Notes: generated from the letters alone by a model not told the origin. 64,000 bases of DNA from an uncultured Lachnospiraceae bacterium (GCA_949740725.1 CATJIO010000104.1:1-64000), one strand, 5' to 3'; counted from the first letter of the stretch, positions 27,060 through 37,500 are shown. Numbers and translations: made by a program.

Positions 27060-28901
27060 ATGAGTATTGATCCAAACAGCCGGGCCGCCAGACAGAGGGA
27101 ACACCAAAGCCGAAGGAATGCAGCAGGCAGAAGTACAGGAAATCGAAATGGGTCGGGCAGAAATACAGTAAACCGAAATACAATGAATTACAACGCAGCC
27201 AATCGGAGGAGGAAGCGGAAGAAAAAGCAGCCCATTTGGAAGATTGTTGTGATCGTCTTAGTTCTGATTATCGGTGGAACTGTCGGCGGAGCGATATTTT
27301 ACATGAACCATTTATGGAATATGACTGCGGATCTGGAGGTAAATATGGAGGAAATCCAGGTGAATCCTAACCTGGATATCCAAACGGAAAAGGTGCAGAA
27401 GGGGTTCTGGAAGATCGCTGTATTTGGAGTGGATTCCACAGATGGAAACCTGGGAAAGGGCGCGAATTCCGATGTCATTATCATCTGCAATGTGAACCGG
27501 GAGACTGGTGAGATAAAGATGGTCAGCATATACCGGGATACTTATCTGAAGGTAGGGGATAAGAATCCTTACCGCAAGATCAATGAAGCTTACGCCAGAG
27601 GCGGTCCGGAACAGGCCTTAAAGGCGCTGAATGAGAACCTGGATATTGCTGTGGATGATTTCGTGGCAGTTAACTGGAAGGCAGTGGCGGATGCCATCAA
27701 CAACCTGGGCGGTGTGGATATCGAGGTGACGGAAGCAGAGTTTAAGCAGATCAATGGCTACATTACCTCTGTAGTGGAAAATACTGGTGTCTATTCTCAG
27801 CATTTAAAGGGGCCTGGTTTTCAGCATCTGGATGGGGTTCAGGCAGTAGCTTACTGTCGTCTAAGGAAAATGGATACGGATTTCCAGCGGACTCAGAGGC
27901 AGAGGGAGGTAATTTCCCAATGTCTGGAGAATGCGAAGAAGGCAGATTTAAAAGAGCTTCATGCGCTCATTGGCGTGTGCCTTCCCCAAGTGGCCCACAG
28001 TTTCCAGATCAATGATCTGCTGGAGGCCGCCGCCAATGTGAGGCAGTATCATTTGGGTGAGACGGCAGGCTTCCCCTTTGACTTAAAAATTCAGGATATT
28101 GGCAAGCTGGACTGCGTAGTTCCAGAGACCTTGACATCCAATGTGGTTAAGCTTCACCAGTTCTTGTTTGGCACAGAGAATTATCAGCCTTCCAGCCATG
28201 TGATGAAAATCAGTGAGGATATAGCCTATAACAGTGCGAAGCAGGCGGATTCCGGAGAAGAGCTCCGCCAGGAAGACATGGAGAAAATGACTTCGCAAAA
28301 GAACGATTCAGAAAAGGAAGAGAGAGAAGAGTCTTCTGAGAAAGAATCCAGCCGTGAAACCAGTGAACAAGAGACAGATGAGGAGGGGAACCCAGTCTCC
28401 TCTGAGCCTGAGGAGGATATGGAATTAGGCGAGGATCCCAACACTCAGTCAGATGAATACGTTCCGGAGGATGAGCTAATCAATGATCCAGGCCTCCGTA
28501 ATCCGGAGGAGTCCTCCAGCGGAAATAATACGCATTATCCTGGGAATGATACGGAGAACCCAGGAAACAGCAACTATGGCCCAGGATCTTCCAACCCCGG
28601 CAGCTCTGCAGGTCCAGGGGGAAGTGCCAATCATGGCACTACCAGTCCAGGCGGGAGCGGCACTACCAGTCCAGGCGGGAGCACTAATTCCGGAGGGACG
28701 GCAGGGCCTGGAGAAAATACTGGCCCAGGCGCCACTAACCCAGGGGGGACGGTAAATCCCGGAGGCAGCAATGGCCCTGGCGGAGGCCATAGCGTGGGCC
28801 CAGGAGGGAACTCATCAAACTCTGGGACAGTATACGAAACACGGCCTGTGCCTACTGAGACAGAACCAACGGGAGTCGAGGCAGGACCTGGATTCTTCTA
28901 A
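27060..28901 (+). CDS. LytR-CpsA-Psr (LCP) family cell-wall ligase with Gly/Ser/Pro tail
   Basis: The 613-residue protein has a basic Asn/Arg-rich cytoplasmic N-terminus, a single membrane helix (about residues 58-82) and an extracellular LCP domain (about 118-330) with GVDSTDGNLGKGANSDVIII, SIYRDTYLKV and YCRLRKMDTDFQRTQRQR. LCP enzymes attach teichoic acids or other glycopolymers to peptidoglycan. The C-terminal 230 residues are acidic, then a Gly/Ser/Pro/Asn/Thr repeat region (TTSPGGSG occurs twice by DNA duplication near 28640-28680). Such a tail is unusual for LCP proteins and may thread the wall. GGGGGG precedes the ATG. Confidence 0.92.
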   Translation: MSIDPNSRAARQREHQSRRNAAGRSTGNRNGSGRNTVNRNTMNYNAANRRRKRKKKQPIWKIVVIVLVLIIGGTVGGAIFYMNHLWNMTADLEVNMEEIQVNPNLDIQTEKVQKGFWKIAVFGVDSTDGNLGKGANSDVIIICNVNRETGEIKMVSIYRDTYLKVGDKNPYRKINEAYARGGPEQALKALNENLDIAVDDFVAVNWKAVADAINNLGGVDIEVTEAEFKQINGYITSVVENTGVYSQHLKGPGFQHLDGVQAVAYCRLRKMDTDFQRTQRQREVISQCLENAKKADLKELHALIGVCLPQVAHSFQINDLLEAAANVRQYHLGETAGFPFDLKIQDIGKLDCVVPETLTSNVVKLHQFLFGTENYQPSSHVMKISEDIAYNSAKQADSGEELRQEDMEKMTSQKNDSEKEEREESSEKESSRETSEQETDEEGNPVSSEPEEDMELGEDPNTQSDEYVPEDELINDPGLRNPEESSSGNNTHYPGNDTENPGNSNYGPGSSNPGSSAGPGGSANHGTTSPGGSGTTSPGGSTNSGGTAGPGENTGPGATNPGGTVNPGGSNGPGGGHSVGPGGNSSNSGTVYETRPVPTETEPTGVEAGPGFF

Positions 28902-28921
28902 AAATGAATAGAAAAATCATC

Positions 28922-28966
28922 AGCTGTCGAAGGCTTTATAGAAGGCTTTCGGCAGCTTTGATTTTC
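28922..28966 (+). terminator. Terminator after the LCP gene
   Basis: A 13-bp stem with two G-U pairs (28922-28934 with 28945-28957) is followed by a T-rich run. Confidence 0.75.
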
Positions 28967-28967
28967 A

Positions 28968-29057
28968 TTGACAAATAAAAACCGACCTGTTATATTTTTA
29001 ATGTCCATCATGCTGTGCGATGATGAGCCCATAGAGAAAAAGAGAGGGAATGGACAT
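28968..29057 (+). promoter_or_regulatory. glnA promoter and leader with start-codon-sequestering complement
   Basis: TTGACA (28968-28973), 17 nt and TATATT (28991-28996) predict a start near 29003. The first leader bases ATGTCCAT (29001-29008) are an exact complement of ATGGACAT (29050-29057), which covers the region of the start codon at 29056. Between them CATCAT/ATGATG forms a small hairpin (29006-29025). Confidence 0.6.
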
Positions 29058-30399
29058 GAGCAAATACGGCAAAGAAGATATTTTACGCCTGGCAGAGGAA
29101 GAGGATGTGGAATTTATCCGTCTGCAGTTTACGGATATTTTCGGTATGCTGAAAAATGTAGCGATTACCTCCAGCCAGTTGGAAAAGGCACTGGATAACC
29201 GCTGCATGTTTGACGGTTCCTCCATTGAGGGATTTGTTCGGGATGATGAGACAGATATGTACCTGCATCCAGATTTGGACACATTTATAATTTTTCCCTG
29301 GAGACCACAACAGGGGAAGGTGGCGCGGCTGATCTGTGATGTACATCGTCCAGGCGGCGCGCCTTTTGAAGGGGATCCCAGATATGTGTTGAAAAAGGTT
29401 CTGAAACGGGCGGCGGACATGGGATATCGGTTCAATGTGGGGCCAGAGTGCGAATTTTTCCTGTTCCATTTGAACGATGAAGGACTTCCCACCACCCTTA
29501 CTCATGAAAAGGCAGGGTACTTTGATGTGGGGCCGCTGGATTTCGCGGAAAATGTAAGACGGGATATTGTATTAAATTTAGAGGATATGGGATTTGAGGT
29601 GGAGAGTTCTCACCACGAGGCCGCACCGGCACAGCATGAAATCGATTTTCACTATCAGGAGGGGCTTGCGGCTGCAGATAATATCCTTACCTTTAAAATG
29701 GCGGTAAAGGCTATCGCCAAGCGCCATGGGCTCCACGCTACCTTTATGCCGAAACCAAAGGAGGGAGAAAATGGATCCGGTATGCACATTAACCTGTCTC
29801 TCTTTGATGAAAGCGGAAAAAATATTTTTGAAGGAAAAAAGGACAGCAGGGGATTAGGACTAAGCAGGGAGGCATACCGGTTTATGGCCGGCGTGATGAA
29901 CCATATTGATGGGATGACCCTTTTAGCCAATCCTCTGGTGAATTCTTATAAACGTTTAGTACCTGGGTATGACGCGCCGATTTATAAGGCCTGGACCTCC
30001 TCGGCAAATAAAAGCTGTGTTATGCGGATCCCTTCGGAAAGGGGAAACCATACTCGTTTAGAGCTTCGGAACCCAGATTCAGCGATGAACCCTTACCTTA
30101 CTCTGGCAGTGATTCTTGCCGCTGGCCTGGAGGGACTGGAGAATGGAGGAGAGCTGCCGGATTCGGTGAAGCGCAATGTATACCAGATGACCGAGGGGGA
30201 GCGGAGGGATATGGGGATTCACCCGATCCCCAATACTCTCGGGGAAGCTATCGAGGCCTTTGAGGAAGACCCTTTTGTCCGGCGAGTTTTAGGAGAACAT
30301 ATTTACAGCAAATACCTTCTGGCAAAGAAGGAGGAGTGGCGTCAGTTCCGGGCCCAGATTACCAACTGGGAGATCAGTCAGTACCTGTTTAAATATTAA
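29056..30399 (+). CDS. glnA: Glutamine synthetase, type I
   Basis: The 447-residue enzyme makes glutamine from glutamate, ammonia and ATP as a dodecamer. Diagnostic segments are FDGSSIEGF (about residues 55-63), GPECEFFLF, EAAPAQHEIDFHY, GSGMHINLSLF, NSYKRLVPGYDAP (about 298-310) and RLELRNPDSAMNPYL. The length fits the GSI-alpha form of Firmicutes, which lacks adenylylation control. ATG 29056 is 7 nt behind AGAGAGGG; ATG 29050 is too close. An ANTAR regulator follows 43 nt downstream. Confidence 0.97.
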   Translation: MSKYGKEDILRLAEEEDVEFIRLQFTDIFGMLKNVAITSSQLEKALDNRCMFDGSSIEGFVRDDETDMYLHPDLDTFIIFPWRPQQGKVARLICDVHRPGGAPFEGDPRYVLKKVLKRAADMGYRFNVGPECEFFLFHLNDEGLPTTLTHEKAGYFDVGPLDFAENVRRDIVLNLEDMGFEVESSHHEAAPAQHEIDFHYQEGLAAADNILTFKMAVKAIAKRHGLHATFMPKPKEGENGSGMHINLSLFDESGKNIFEGKKDSRGLGLSREAYRFMAGVMNHIDGMTLLANPLVNSYKRLVPGYDAPIYKAWTSSANKSCVMRIPSERGNHTRLELRNPDSAMNPYLTLAVILAAGLEGLENGGELPDSVKRNVYQMTEGERRDMGIHPIPNTLGEAIEAFEEDPFVRRVLGEHIYSKYLLAKKEEWRQFRAQITNWEISQYLFKY

Positions 30400-30442
30400 G
30401 CGAAAAGCTTGCAGTGGAGGTTCACTGTATGGGGGTGATTGA

Positions 30443-30979
30443 TTGACGAATATTGCGGTGGCGTTTCCAACGTTAGATGACGGGAAAAAGATCAAAAATA
30501 TTTTATCGCGGAGCGGATTCCCTGTGATTGCTGTGTGTACGACGGCATCCCAGGTGCTGAGCACTTGTTCTGACTGGGACGGGGGGATCTTAGTTAGCGG
30601 TTATCGGTTTGCGGATATGATGTATGAGGATCTGCGCGAGTGCCTGCCTTCCACAGTGGAGATGCTGATGCTCTCCTCCCCCGCCCATTTCGACGGATCA
30701 GGGCCAGAGGGGATCGTATATCTGGCCATGCCCTTAAAGGTGCAGGAGTTGGTGGGAACGCTTCAGATGATGATTCATGCCCAGGCAAGGAGAGGTCTAA
30801 GAGAGAGATCTAAGGGGCGGAGCCAGAAAGATCAGGCGTTGATTGCCCAGGCGAAGGCTCTTTTAATGGAGCGGAATAGTATGACTGAGGCGGAGGCACA
30901 TCGATATATACAAAAGTGCAGCATGGATAGCGGGACGAATATGGCGGAAACCGCACAGATGGTGATGAGTTTGATGTAA
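30443..30979 (+). CDS. ANTAR-domain RNA-binding regulator with pseudo-receiver
   Basis: The 178-residue protein has an N-terminal receiver-like domain (about residues 1-115) in which the usual phosphorylatable Asp is not apparent (GGILVSGYRF where LLDL would be). A C-terminal three-helix ANTAR domain (about 122-176, QDQALIAQAKALLMERNSMTEAEAHRYIQK-like pattern) binds dual hairpins in nascent RNA to prevent termination. The TTG start follows GGGGGTGA. The position directly behind glnA suggests control of nitrogen genes, and the loss of the Asp suggests it is not switched by classical phosphorylation. Both are inference. Confidence 0.88.
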   Translation: MTNIAVAFPTLDDGKKIKNILSRSGFPVIAVCTTASQVLSTCSDWDGGILVSGYRFADMMYEDLRECLPSTVEMLMLSSPAHFDGSGPEGIVYLAMPLKVQELVGTLQMMIHAQARRGLRERSKGRSQKDQALIAQAKALLMERNSMTEAEAHRYIQKCSMDSGTNMAETAQMVMSLM

Positions 30980-31047
30980 CTGCTTGCGAATCTATTTGCT
31001 GGTAAAATAAAAAAGTAGTGATGGAAATAGCTCTGGGGAGGAATAGG

Positions 31048-31881
31048 ATGAGGTTTAAGTTTACCAAAATGCATGGAATCAGCAATGATTATGTGTATGT
31101 AAATTGTTTCCAGGAGACGGTGGAGGATCCGGCCTTTGCGGCAAGGTATGTCAGCCGGAGAAGGGTGGCCATAGGGTCCGACGGATTGATTTTAATCGCT
31201 CCGTCCGATAAGGCAGACTGCAGGATGATTATGTACAATGCCGATGGCTCAGAAGGAGCCATGTGCGGCAATGGGGTGCGGTGCGTGGGAAAATATGCCT
31301 ATGACCACAAAATTGTGGTAAAGAATCCGATGACCATCGAAACCGGCGCGGGGATTAAAACCCTTACCTTCCAGGTGGAGGAGGGGAAGGTGAGGGAAGC
31401 TACCGTGGATATGGGGATCCCGGAACAGACTTCCGCTCTGCCAGAGCCCATCCAGGTAGAGGGAAAGGACTATAACTTTGTTGGGATTTCCGTGGGAAAT
31501 CCCCACGCTGTTTACTTTATGGATGAGATTGATGAGCTGGAACTGGAGAAAATTGGACCGGCTTTTGAGAATCACAGCCGGTTCCCAGATCGGACGAATA
31601 CGGAATTTATCCAGGTGATGGATCGGAAGCATATCCGGATGCGTGTCTGGGAGAGAGGAAGCGGGGAGACTTGGGCCTGCGGTACAGGGGCCACGGCGAG
31701 CGCGGTGGCGTCGATGTTGATGGGGTATACGGACCGTCGGGTCAGAGTTTCCTTAATTGGAGGAGATTTGGAGATCTACTGGGACAGGGAGAGCGGACAT
31801 GTATTTATGACCGGGCCGGCGGAGGAAGTGTTCCAAGGGGAGATTACCATACCGGAGCAGAGGACAGCGGAAAATGGATGA
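31048..31881 (+). CDS. dapF: Diaminopimelate epimerase
   Basis: The 277-residue PLP-independent racemase converts LL- to meso-diaminopimelate for lysine and peptidoglycan synthesis. The two catalytic cysteines are in GAMCGNGVRCVG (about residue 72) and ETWACGTGATA (about 216). FTKMHGISNDYV is the conserved N-terminus (Gly-Asn replaced by Ile-Ser in this copy). GGAGGA is 7 nt before ATG 31048. It overlaps the Lrp-type gene by 8 nt. Confidence 0.96.
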   Translation: MRFKFTKMHGISNDYVYVNCFQETVEDPAFAARYVSRRRVAIGSDGLILIAPSDKADCRMIMYNADGSEGAMCGNGVRCVGKYAYDHKIVVKNPMTIETGAGIKTLTFQVEEGKVREATVDMGIPEQTSALPEPIQVEGKDYNFVGISVGNPHAVYFMDEIDELELEKIGPAFENHSRFPDRTNTEFIQVMDRKHIRMRVWERGSGETWACGTGATASAVASMLMGYTDRRVRVSLIGGDLEIYWDRESGHVFMTGPAEEVFQGEITIPEQRTAENG

Positions 31882-32335
31882 TATCGACCGCCGGATTTTA
31901 GCATTATTACAGAAAGATGGGCGAATGTCCTTAAAGGCTATTGCCGAGAAGACCTTTCTTTCTTCTCCGGCTGTGTCTGCCAGGATCGAGAGGCTGGAGC
32001 GTGAGCAGATAATCACTGGATATCACGCAAAAGTGGATCCGGTGAAGTTGGGATATCCCATTACCGCGTGGATCAATCTGGAGGTTCTGCCAGAGGAGCA
32101 GGAGGAACTTTACGCCTGGGCAGCGGTCAGGCCTAATGTTCTGGAGTGCTGCCAGGTTACCGGAGAGTATCCCATATTATTGCGGGCTGTCTTTGGCAGC
32201 ACCGGGGAGCTGGAGGATTTTCTTGGTGGCCTACAGCGGTTTGGTAAAACGAATACTCAGACACTTTTTTCTGCCCATGTAGGCCCCAGAGAGGCGCCCG
32301 CTGACGGAAAGGGGCAGAGGAAAAGAGGAAACTGA
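31874..32335 (+). CDS. Lrp/AsnC-family transcriptional regulator
   Basis: The 153-residue protein has an N-terminal helix-turn-helix (about residues 1-50, DRRILALLQKDGRMSLKAIAEK) and a C-terminal RAM ligand-binding domain (about 65-140). Members respond to amino acids and form octamers. The overlap with dapF suggests co-transcription and possible control of amino acid metabolism. Confidence 0.92.
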   Translation: MDDIDRRILALLQKDGRMSLKAIAEKTFLSSPAVSARIERLEREQIITGYHAKVDPVKLGYPITAWINLEVLPEEQEELYAWAAVRPNVLECCQVTGEYPILLRAVFGSTGELEDFLGGLQRFGKTNTQTLFSAHVGPREAPADGKGQRKRGN

Positions 32336-32387
32336 GGGGATGATGGCGCATATCTTTTTATAAAGAGAGACGTTTGGATGTGCAAAT

Positions 32388-33152
32388 ATGGATAATATGC
32401 CCACGGTGATTATAGATGCAGGACATGGGGGAGACGACCCCGGCGCGATTTATCAGGGAAGGAAGGAAAAGGATGATAATCTGCGGCTGGCGATGGCAGT
32501 GGGGAATATTCTGGAAAATGCGGGAATCCGTACGCTGTATACTAGGACTACAGACATTACCCAAAGCCCTTTGGAGAAGGCGGCTATAGGCAATCGCTCA
32601 GATGCTGATTTCTTCCTCTCCTTTCACCGGAACGCAATGCCGGTTCCCCAGAGCGGATCCGGAGCAATGACGCTGATTTATGAAAAAGGCGGCGAGGCCC
32701 AGCAAATGGCAGAAAATGTGCAGAATGCATTAACAGAGGCAGGATTCCAGGATTTGGGAATCCAGGAGCGGCCTGGCCTGGCAGTACTGGGGCGCACCAG
32801 CATGCCGGCGGTATTGATTGAAACTGGATTTATTGACCGAGATGAGGATAATCGCCTGTTCGACCAGAATTTTGAGCGGATCGCCCAAGGGATCGGGGAA
32901 GGAGTGATCACCACCTTAAGGGAGCTGGAGAAGCCGATCTATTACCAGATTCAAACGGGTGCTTATCAGAACCGGGGGATAGCCAGCCAGATGGAGGAGC
33001 AGTTAACCAGTCAGGGCTTTCCGGCTTTTTTGGTCTACGAGGACGGTTGGTTTAAGGTCAGGGTAGGGGCATTTTTAAATATGGATAATGCGGTGCACAT
33101 GGAGCAGACACTGCGGAGCTATGGGTATCCTACCGTGATGATCCGCGGGTAG
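32388..33152 (+). CDS. N-acetylmuramoyl-L-alanine amidase with SPOR domain
   Basis: The 254-residue protein has an Amidase_3 catalytic domain (about residues 5-178) with the zinc ligands in IDAGHGGDDPGA (His about 13), the FHRNA segment and a conserved Glu in LIETGFIDR. A C-terminal SPOR domain (about 185-252) binds denuded peptidoglycan strands. No signal peptide is visible, which is unusual for a wall hydrolase; CwlC-type mother-cell autolysins of spore formers share this arrangement and are released without classical secretion. That suggests a role in mother-cell lysis. Confidence 0.9.
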   Translation: MDNMPTVIIDAGHGGDDPGAIYQGRKEKDDNLRLAMAVGNILENAGIRTLYTRTTDITQSPLEKAAIGNRSDADFFLSFHRNAMPVPQSGSGAMTLIYEKGGEAQQMAENVQNALTEAGFQDLGIQERPGLAVLGRTSMPAVLIETGFIDRDEDNRLFDQNFERIAQGIGEGVITTLRELEKPIYYQIQTGAYQNRGIASQMEEQLTSQGFPAFLVYEDGWFKVRVGAFLNMDNAVHMEQTLRSYGYPTVMIRG

Positions 33153-33194
33153 AGGAATTGCATTGCCCAGATCCCAGGATAGCGCTTTTACAAG

Positions 33195-33228
33195 TGGCGG
33201 GGAACCCCCCAAATCCCCCGCCATTTTT
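33195..33228 (+). terminator. Terminator after the amidase
   Basis: TGGCGGGG (33195-33202) pairs with CCCCGCCA (33216-33223), followed by TTTTTG. Confidence 0.85.
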
Positions 33229-33355
33229 GTATTTATTTTCATGTAGGGAATGGAAAAATCTGCAGCTTTGTGGTATGATTTTATGTGCATAGAAGGGTAT
33301 AGGGCAGATGCAGGGATGCAGACTCAGGATATGATTAATTCAGAAAGGCACAGCC

Positions 33356-34513
33356 ATGTTGAAAAAGCGGTTTAAAAATCGGATACAAAAAGGAAAACAA
33401 CAGGTGAAGATCAAATTTTTGACCGGGGGAATGGGGCTTTGGATTAGCCTCTTTCTGCTGACTGGGTGCGGCAGGGGAGCAGGCCAGGCAGCGCCTTTAT
33501 CAGCGGAGAGGCTGGAGGAAGACTGCGCTGATGCTGAAAGCCATAAAGTAACAGAAGACGTGGTTGACTTCAACCTTGCCTTGGATGGGTATCAGCCTTT
33601 AAAGGAAACATATAATTTCTATTTTACTTATAAGATGGTTCATCCCTGGTGGGATGCGGTGGCCCTGGGAATGGAGGATGCGGCGAAGCAGTATGAGGAA
33701 ATGGGGATTATCATTGATTATGAGTATCTTGCCCCTAACGGCACATCGGCTCAGGATCAGATCGAGCGTTTACGGGAAGCTTCCCAGCGGGAATTTGATG
33801 TCATCGGCGTGGACGTGGCGGATGTGAATACGGTTGCGCCGGTGATCAATGAGCTGATGGAAGAGGGGCATAAAGTGATGACATTTTCCAGCTCCGATGC
33901 TCCAAAGGAGGATGGATGCAAAAGGATTGCCTATGTGGGGAATACCCATAATTATCAGGATGGAGCAGACCTTACAGAAACTCTTTGCCAGGGATTGGGA
34001 TACCGCGGAAAGGTAGCGATCCTGGTGGGAACTAAAGGAGCGCCCTGCCACGAGGAGAGGGCGCAAGGTGCGCGGGATGTGATGGCAGGGTATCCGGATA
34101 TGGAAATTGTGGAGCTGGCCTATGATGAGGATATGGTGGAGAAAGCATATCAGCTTACCTGGGAATTTCTCAATCGCCATAGGGATCTGGCAGGGATCAT
34201 TTGCTGCAATATGAGCAATCCGGTGGGGGCGGCAAGGGCAGTGTTAGAAGCCGGAAGAGAGAAAGAGGTGATGATCGTGGGTATGGATCACGATCAGGAA
34301 GCCCTTCGGTATCTTCGGGATGGGACGATTTATGCTCTTGGCATTCAGGACTGCTATTCTATCGGCTTTGACACAGTTCAGGTGGCAATTAAGATTGCGG
34401 ATGGACTGCTTCCAGGAGAGGAATACCCAGAAAAGACAGAGGAAAAAACAACGATTATTTACCAGGATGGCGCGGCAGCACTGCTTCGGGCGCTGTATGG
34501 GGAAAAGGATTAG
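33356..34513 (+). CDS. RbsB-type substrate-binding lipoprotein, probable kinase co-sensor
   Basis: The 385-residue protein has a basic N-terminus, a lipoprotein signal peptide with lipobox LLTGC (Cys about 38) and a type I periplasmic-binding fold (YFTYKMVHPWWDAVALGMEDAAKQ, then FDVIGVDVADVNTVAPVINE). No ABC ATPase or permease is nearby. Instead a large hybrid histidine kinase starts 18 nt downstream. The arrangement resembles the LuxP/LuxQ pair, where a ribose-binding-like protein presents a ligand to a kinase. I infer that the ligand is a sugar or sugar-like signal and that the lipid anchor keeps the sensor at the membrane. Confidence 0.88.
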   Translation: MLKKRFKNRIQKGKQQVKIKFLTGGMGLWISLFLLTGCGRGAGQAAPLSAERLEEDCADAESHKVTEDVVDFNLALDGYQPLKETYNFYFTYKMVHPWWDAVALGMEDAAKQYEEMGIIIDYEYLAPNGTSAQDQIERLREASQREFDVIGVDVADVNTVAPVINELMEEGHKVMTFSSSDAPKEDGCKRIAYVGNTHNYQDGADLTETLCQGLGYRGKVAILVGTKGAPCHEERAQGARDVMAGYPDMEIVELAYDEDMVEKAYQLTWEFLNRHRDLAGIICCNMSNPVGAARAVLEAGREKEVMIVGMDHDQEALRYLRDGTIYALGIQDCYSIGFDTVQVAIKIADGLLPGEEYPEKTEEKTTIIYQDGAAALLRALYGEKD

Positions 34514-34531
34514 AATGGCGGGAAAAGGATT

Positions 34532-37500
34532 ATGGATGAATTACAGTATCACAGCATGAACAGAGCTCAGAAGAAGCAGACCATCGCATTTGCTGTGTGG
34601 GGCGGGCTGATTATTGCGACGATTCTTCTGATTACCACCGTTTGGGTCACAAGCAGGGCAAGGGCAGGAACAAGACAAGCAGTAAACCGGATCAGCGAAT
34701 TTTATCTGGAGGAGTTGGCAGGGCGGAGGGCTCTTGTGGTTTCCGAGGAATTGAAAAATAATTTCTTCTATATGGAGAACGCCATGAGCATCCTGGAGGA
34801 GGGGGATCTGGAGTCTCAGGAGACATTGCGCCACTTTCTGGGAAAGATAAAAAGGCTTTATGGAGTGGATAAATTTGCTTTGGTAGATGAACATGGGATT
34901 GTTTATACTGAGCACAGCACAGTCTCAGGGCTAAGCAGGTATCCTTTTCTCTCCCAGGAGCTTAAGGAGCCAGTAGTGAGCGCATCCAATCTTTACGGGG
35001 CGAGGAAACAGGTGATCCTTGGGATTCCGGTGGAGGATATCTGGTTTCAGGATGCACGGATTAAGGTGTGCCTTATCCAGATTAATGTGGATGAAATGAT
35101 CAGTTCACTGACCTCTCAGACAGGAGAGAATGAAACTTACTGCAACCTGTATTATCCCAATGGCGAGAGCCTGACCAACGATGATTTTGGATATTTAACA
35201 GCAGGAAAGAACCTCCTGTCGGCGCTGAAGGACGCAAAAATAGACGATGGCTATAGTTTGGAACAACTGGAGGAAGATTTTTCCAATGGTGTGCCGGGAC
35301 AGATTTCTTTTGAGTACTATGACACCCGGGAGGATCTCTGCTATATTCCGGTGGAAGGGACCAACTGGATGCTGACTGTTCTGGTGCGGGATAATGTGCT
35401 CAGCGACCAGATCAGCTCTATCAGCTCCGGCATGCTCAGCCGTAGTATTATCCAGATTGTGATGACGATGATGGGAATGCTGGTGGTGTTTTTGGTTCTG
35501 ATTTATCAGTCGAAAAAAAGCGCGCGGGTGCTTTTGGAGCAGGAAAAAGCAGATGGGAACAGGATAAGAGCCGCTTTCTCTCAGATTCAGCGGGAGCAGA
35601 CCGCTATGGATAATATCCACGCTGCAATGGGATCCGGCCTGTGGAGTATGGAGTTTGACAAGGATGCCAAGCTTATCTCCTGTACCTGGAGTGAGGTATT
35701 TCGAAAGATGCTGGGGTATGAGAGTGAAGAGGAGTTTCCCAACCAGCTGGAATCCTGGTCCGATCTTCTCCATAAGGAGGATCAGGACCGGGTGCTGAAA
35801 GAATACTGGGGTACGGTAATGGATTACACTGGCGAGAAGACCTATAATGTGGAATACCGGCTGTATACCAGACACGCCGGGTGGCGGTGGTTCCACGCGG
35901 CCGGCAGGTTATCCCGGCGGGAGGACGGGTCCCCCATTACCTTTGTAGGGCTTTTCGTAGATATTGATGATGAGAAGAAACTGGAAGAGAGGCTGGCGCA
36001 GCAGAAAATCGACCTGGAGGACGCTCTGGCAGCGGCGCAGCATGCCAATAAAGCAAAGACCACCTTCTTAAATAATATGTCCCACGATATCCGGACACCG
36101 ATGAATGCGATTATTGGTTTTACCTCTCTTGCGGCAACCCATATTGATCATCCGGAGCAGGTACAGGATTATTTGTCTAAGATTACTACTTCAAGCAACC
36201 ACCTTCTCAGCCTGATTAATGATGTTTTGGATATGAGCCGCATTGAAAGCGGAAAGGTGAAAATTGAGGAAAAGGAAACGTCTCTCCCGGAGGTTATGCA
36301 TGACTTGAAGACCATTGTCCAGGCGGATATCACCTCCAAACAGCTGGAATTCTTTATCGACACTGCCGATGTGGTGAATGAGCATGTATTATGCGATAAG
36401 CTTAGACTAAATCAGGTTCTGCTGAATCTTTTAAGCAACGCCATGAAGTTCACTAAGCCTGGAGGGATTGTCAGCGTCCGTATCCTGCAAAACGGAAATG
36501 CGCCGGAAGGCTTCGCCTCCTATGAATTCCAGGTAAAAGATACCGGTATCGGCATGAGCAAAGAATTCTTGGATCATGTCTTCGAGCCCTTTGAGCGGGA
36601 GAGAACCAGCACCATCAGCGGAATTCAGGGAACTGGCCTGGGAATGGCCATCACCAGAAATATTGTGGATATGATGGGCGGAAAAATATCGGTGATCAGT
36701 GAAGAGGGAAAGGGAAGCACCTTTACGGTTTCCCTCCAATTCCGGATCTGCTCTGGCCAGGTAAGGCAGGAGGTGATTCCCCAGCTTCAGGGGCTGCGCG
36801 CCCTTGTGGCGGATGATGACTTTAATACCTGCTCCAGTGTGACAAAGATGCTTTCTACTATCGGCATGCGCCCAGACTGGACTACCTCGGGCAAAGAGGC
36901 GGTGCTTCGAACGAAGCTGGCGGTGGAGCAGTGCGACGAGTACGCGGCCTATATTATTGACTGGCTGATGCCAGATATGAACGGTATAGAGGTGGTGCGT
37001 AGGATCCGCGGGGGGATCGAGGAGGAGACGCCGATCATTATCCTGACTGCTTACGATTGGTCCGATATCGAGGAGGAGGCAAGGAAGGCAGGGGTTACCG
37101 CTTTCTGCTCAAAGCCTATCTTCCTGTCTGAGCTCCGGGAAATTTTGGAGTCGCCATTTGCGGTTTCTGCAGCAGAGACGGATAAAGTGGAGGAGCAGGA
37201 TACTTTTGCAGGGAAGAAGATACTTCTGGTAGAGGACAATGAGCTGAACCAGGAGATTGCCGTGGAAATTCTCCAGGAGGCCGGGTTTATTATCGATGTG
37301 GCAGATGACGGGTCAGTGGCAGTAGAAAGGATGAAGACGGCTATGCCTGGACAGTATGACTTGATCTTGATGGATATCCAGATGCCGATATTAGACGGAT
37401 ATGAGGCGACCAGACAGATTCGGTCATTAGACTGTCCTGAACTTGCCAATATCCCCATTATCGCCATGACTGCCAATGCGTTTGACGAGGATAAACGGTC

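Noticed and set aside
30412..30427. CAGTG/CACTG hairpin with a 6-nt loop between glnA and the ANTAR gene, as an ANTAR target
   Set aside because: The loop GAGGTT has the G at position 4 but not the A at position 1, and there is no second hairpin or terminator.
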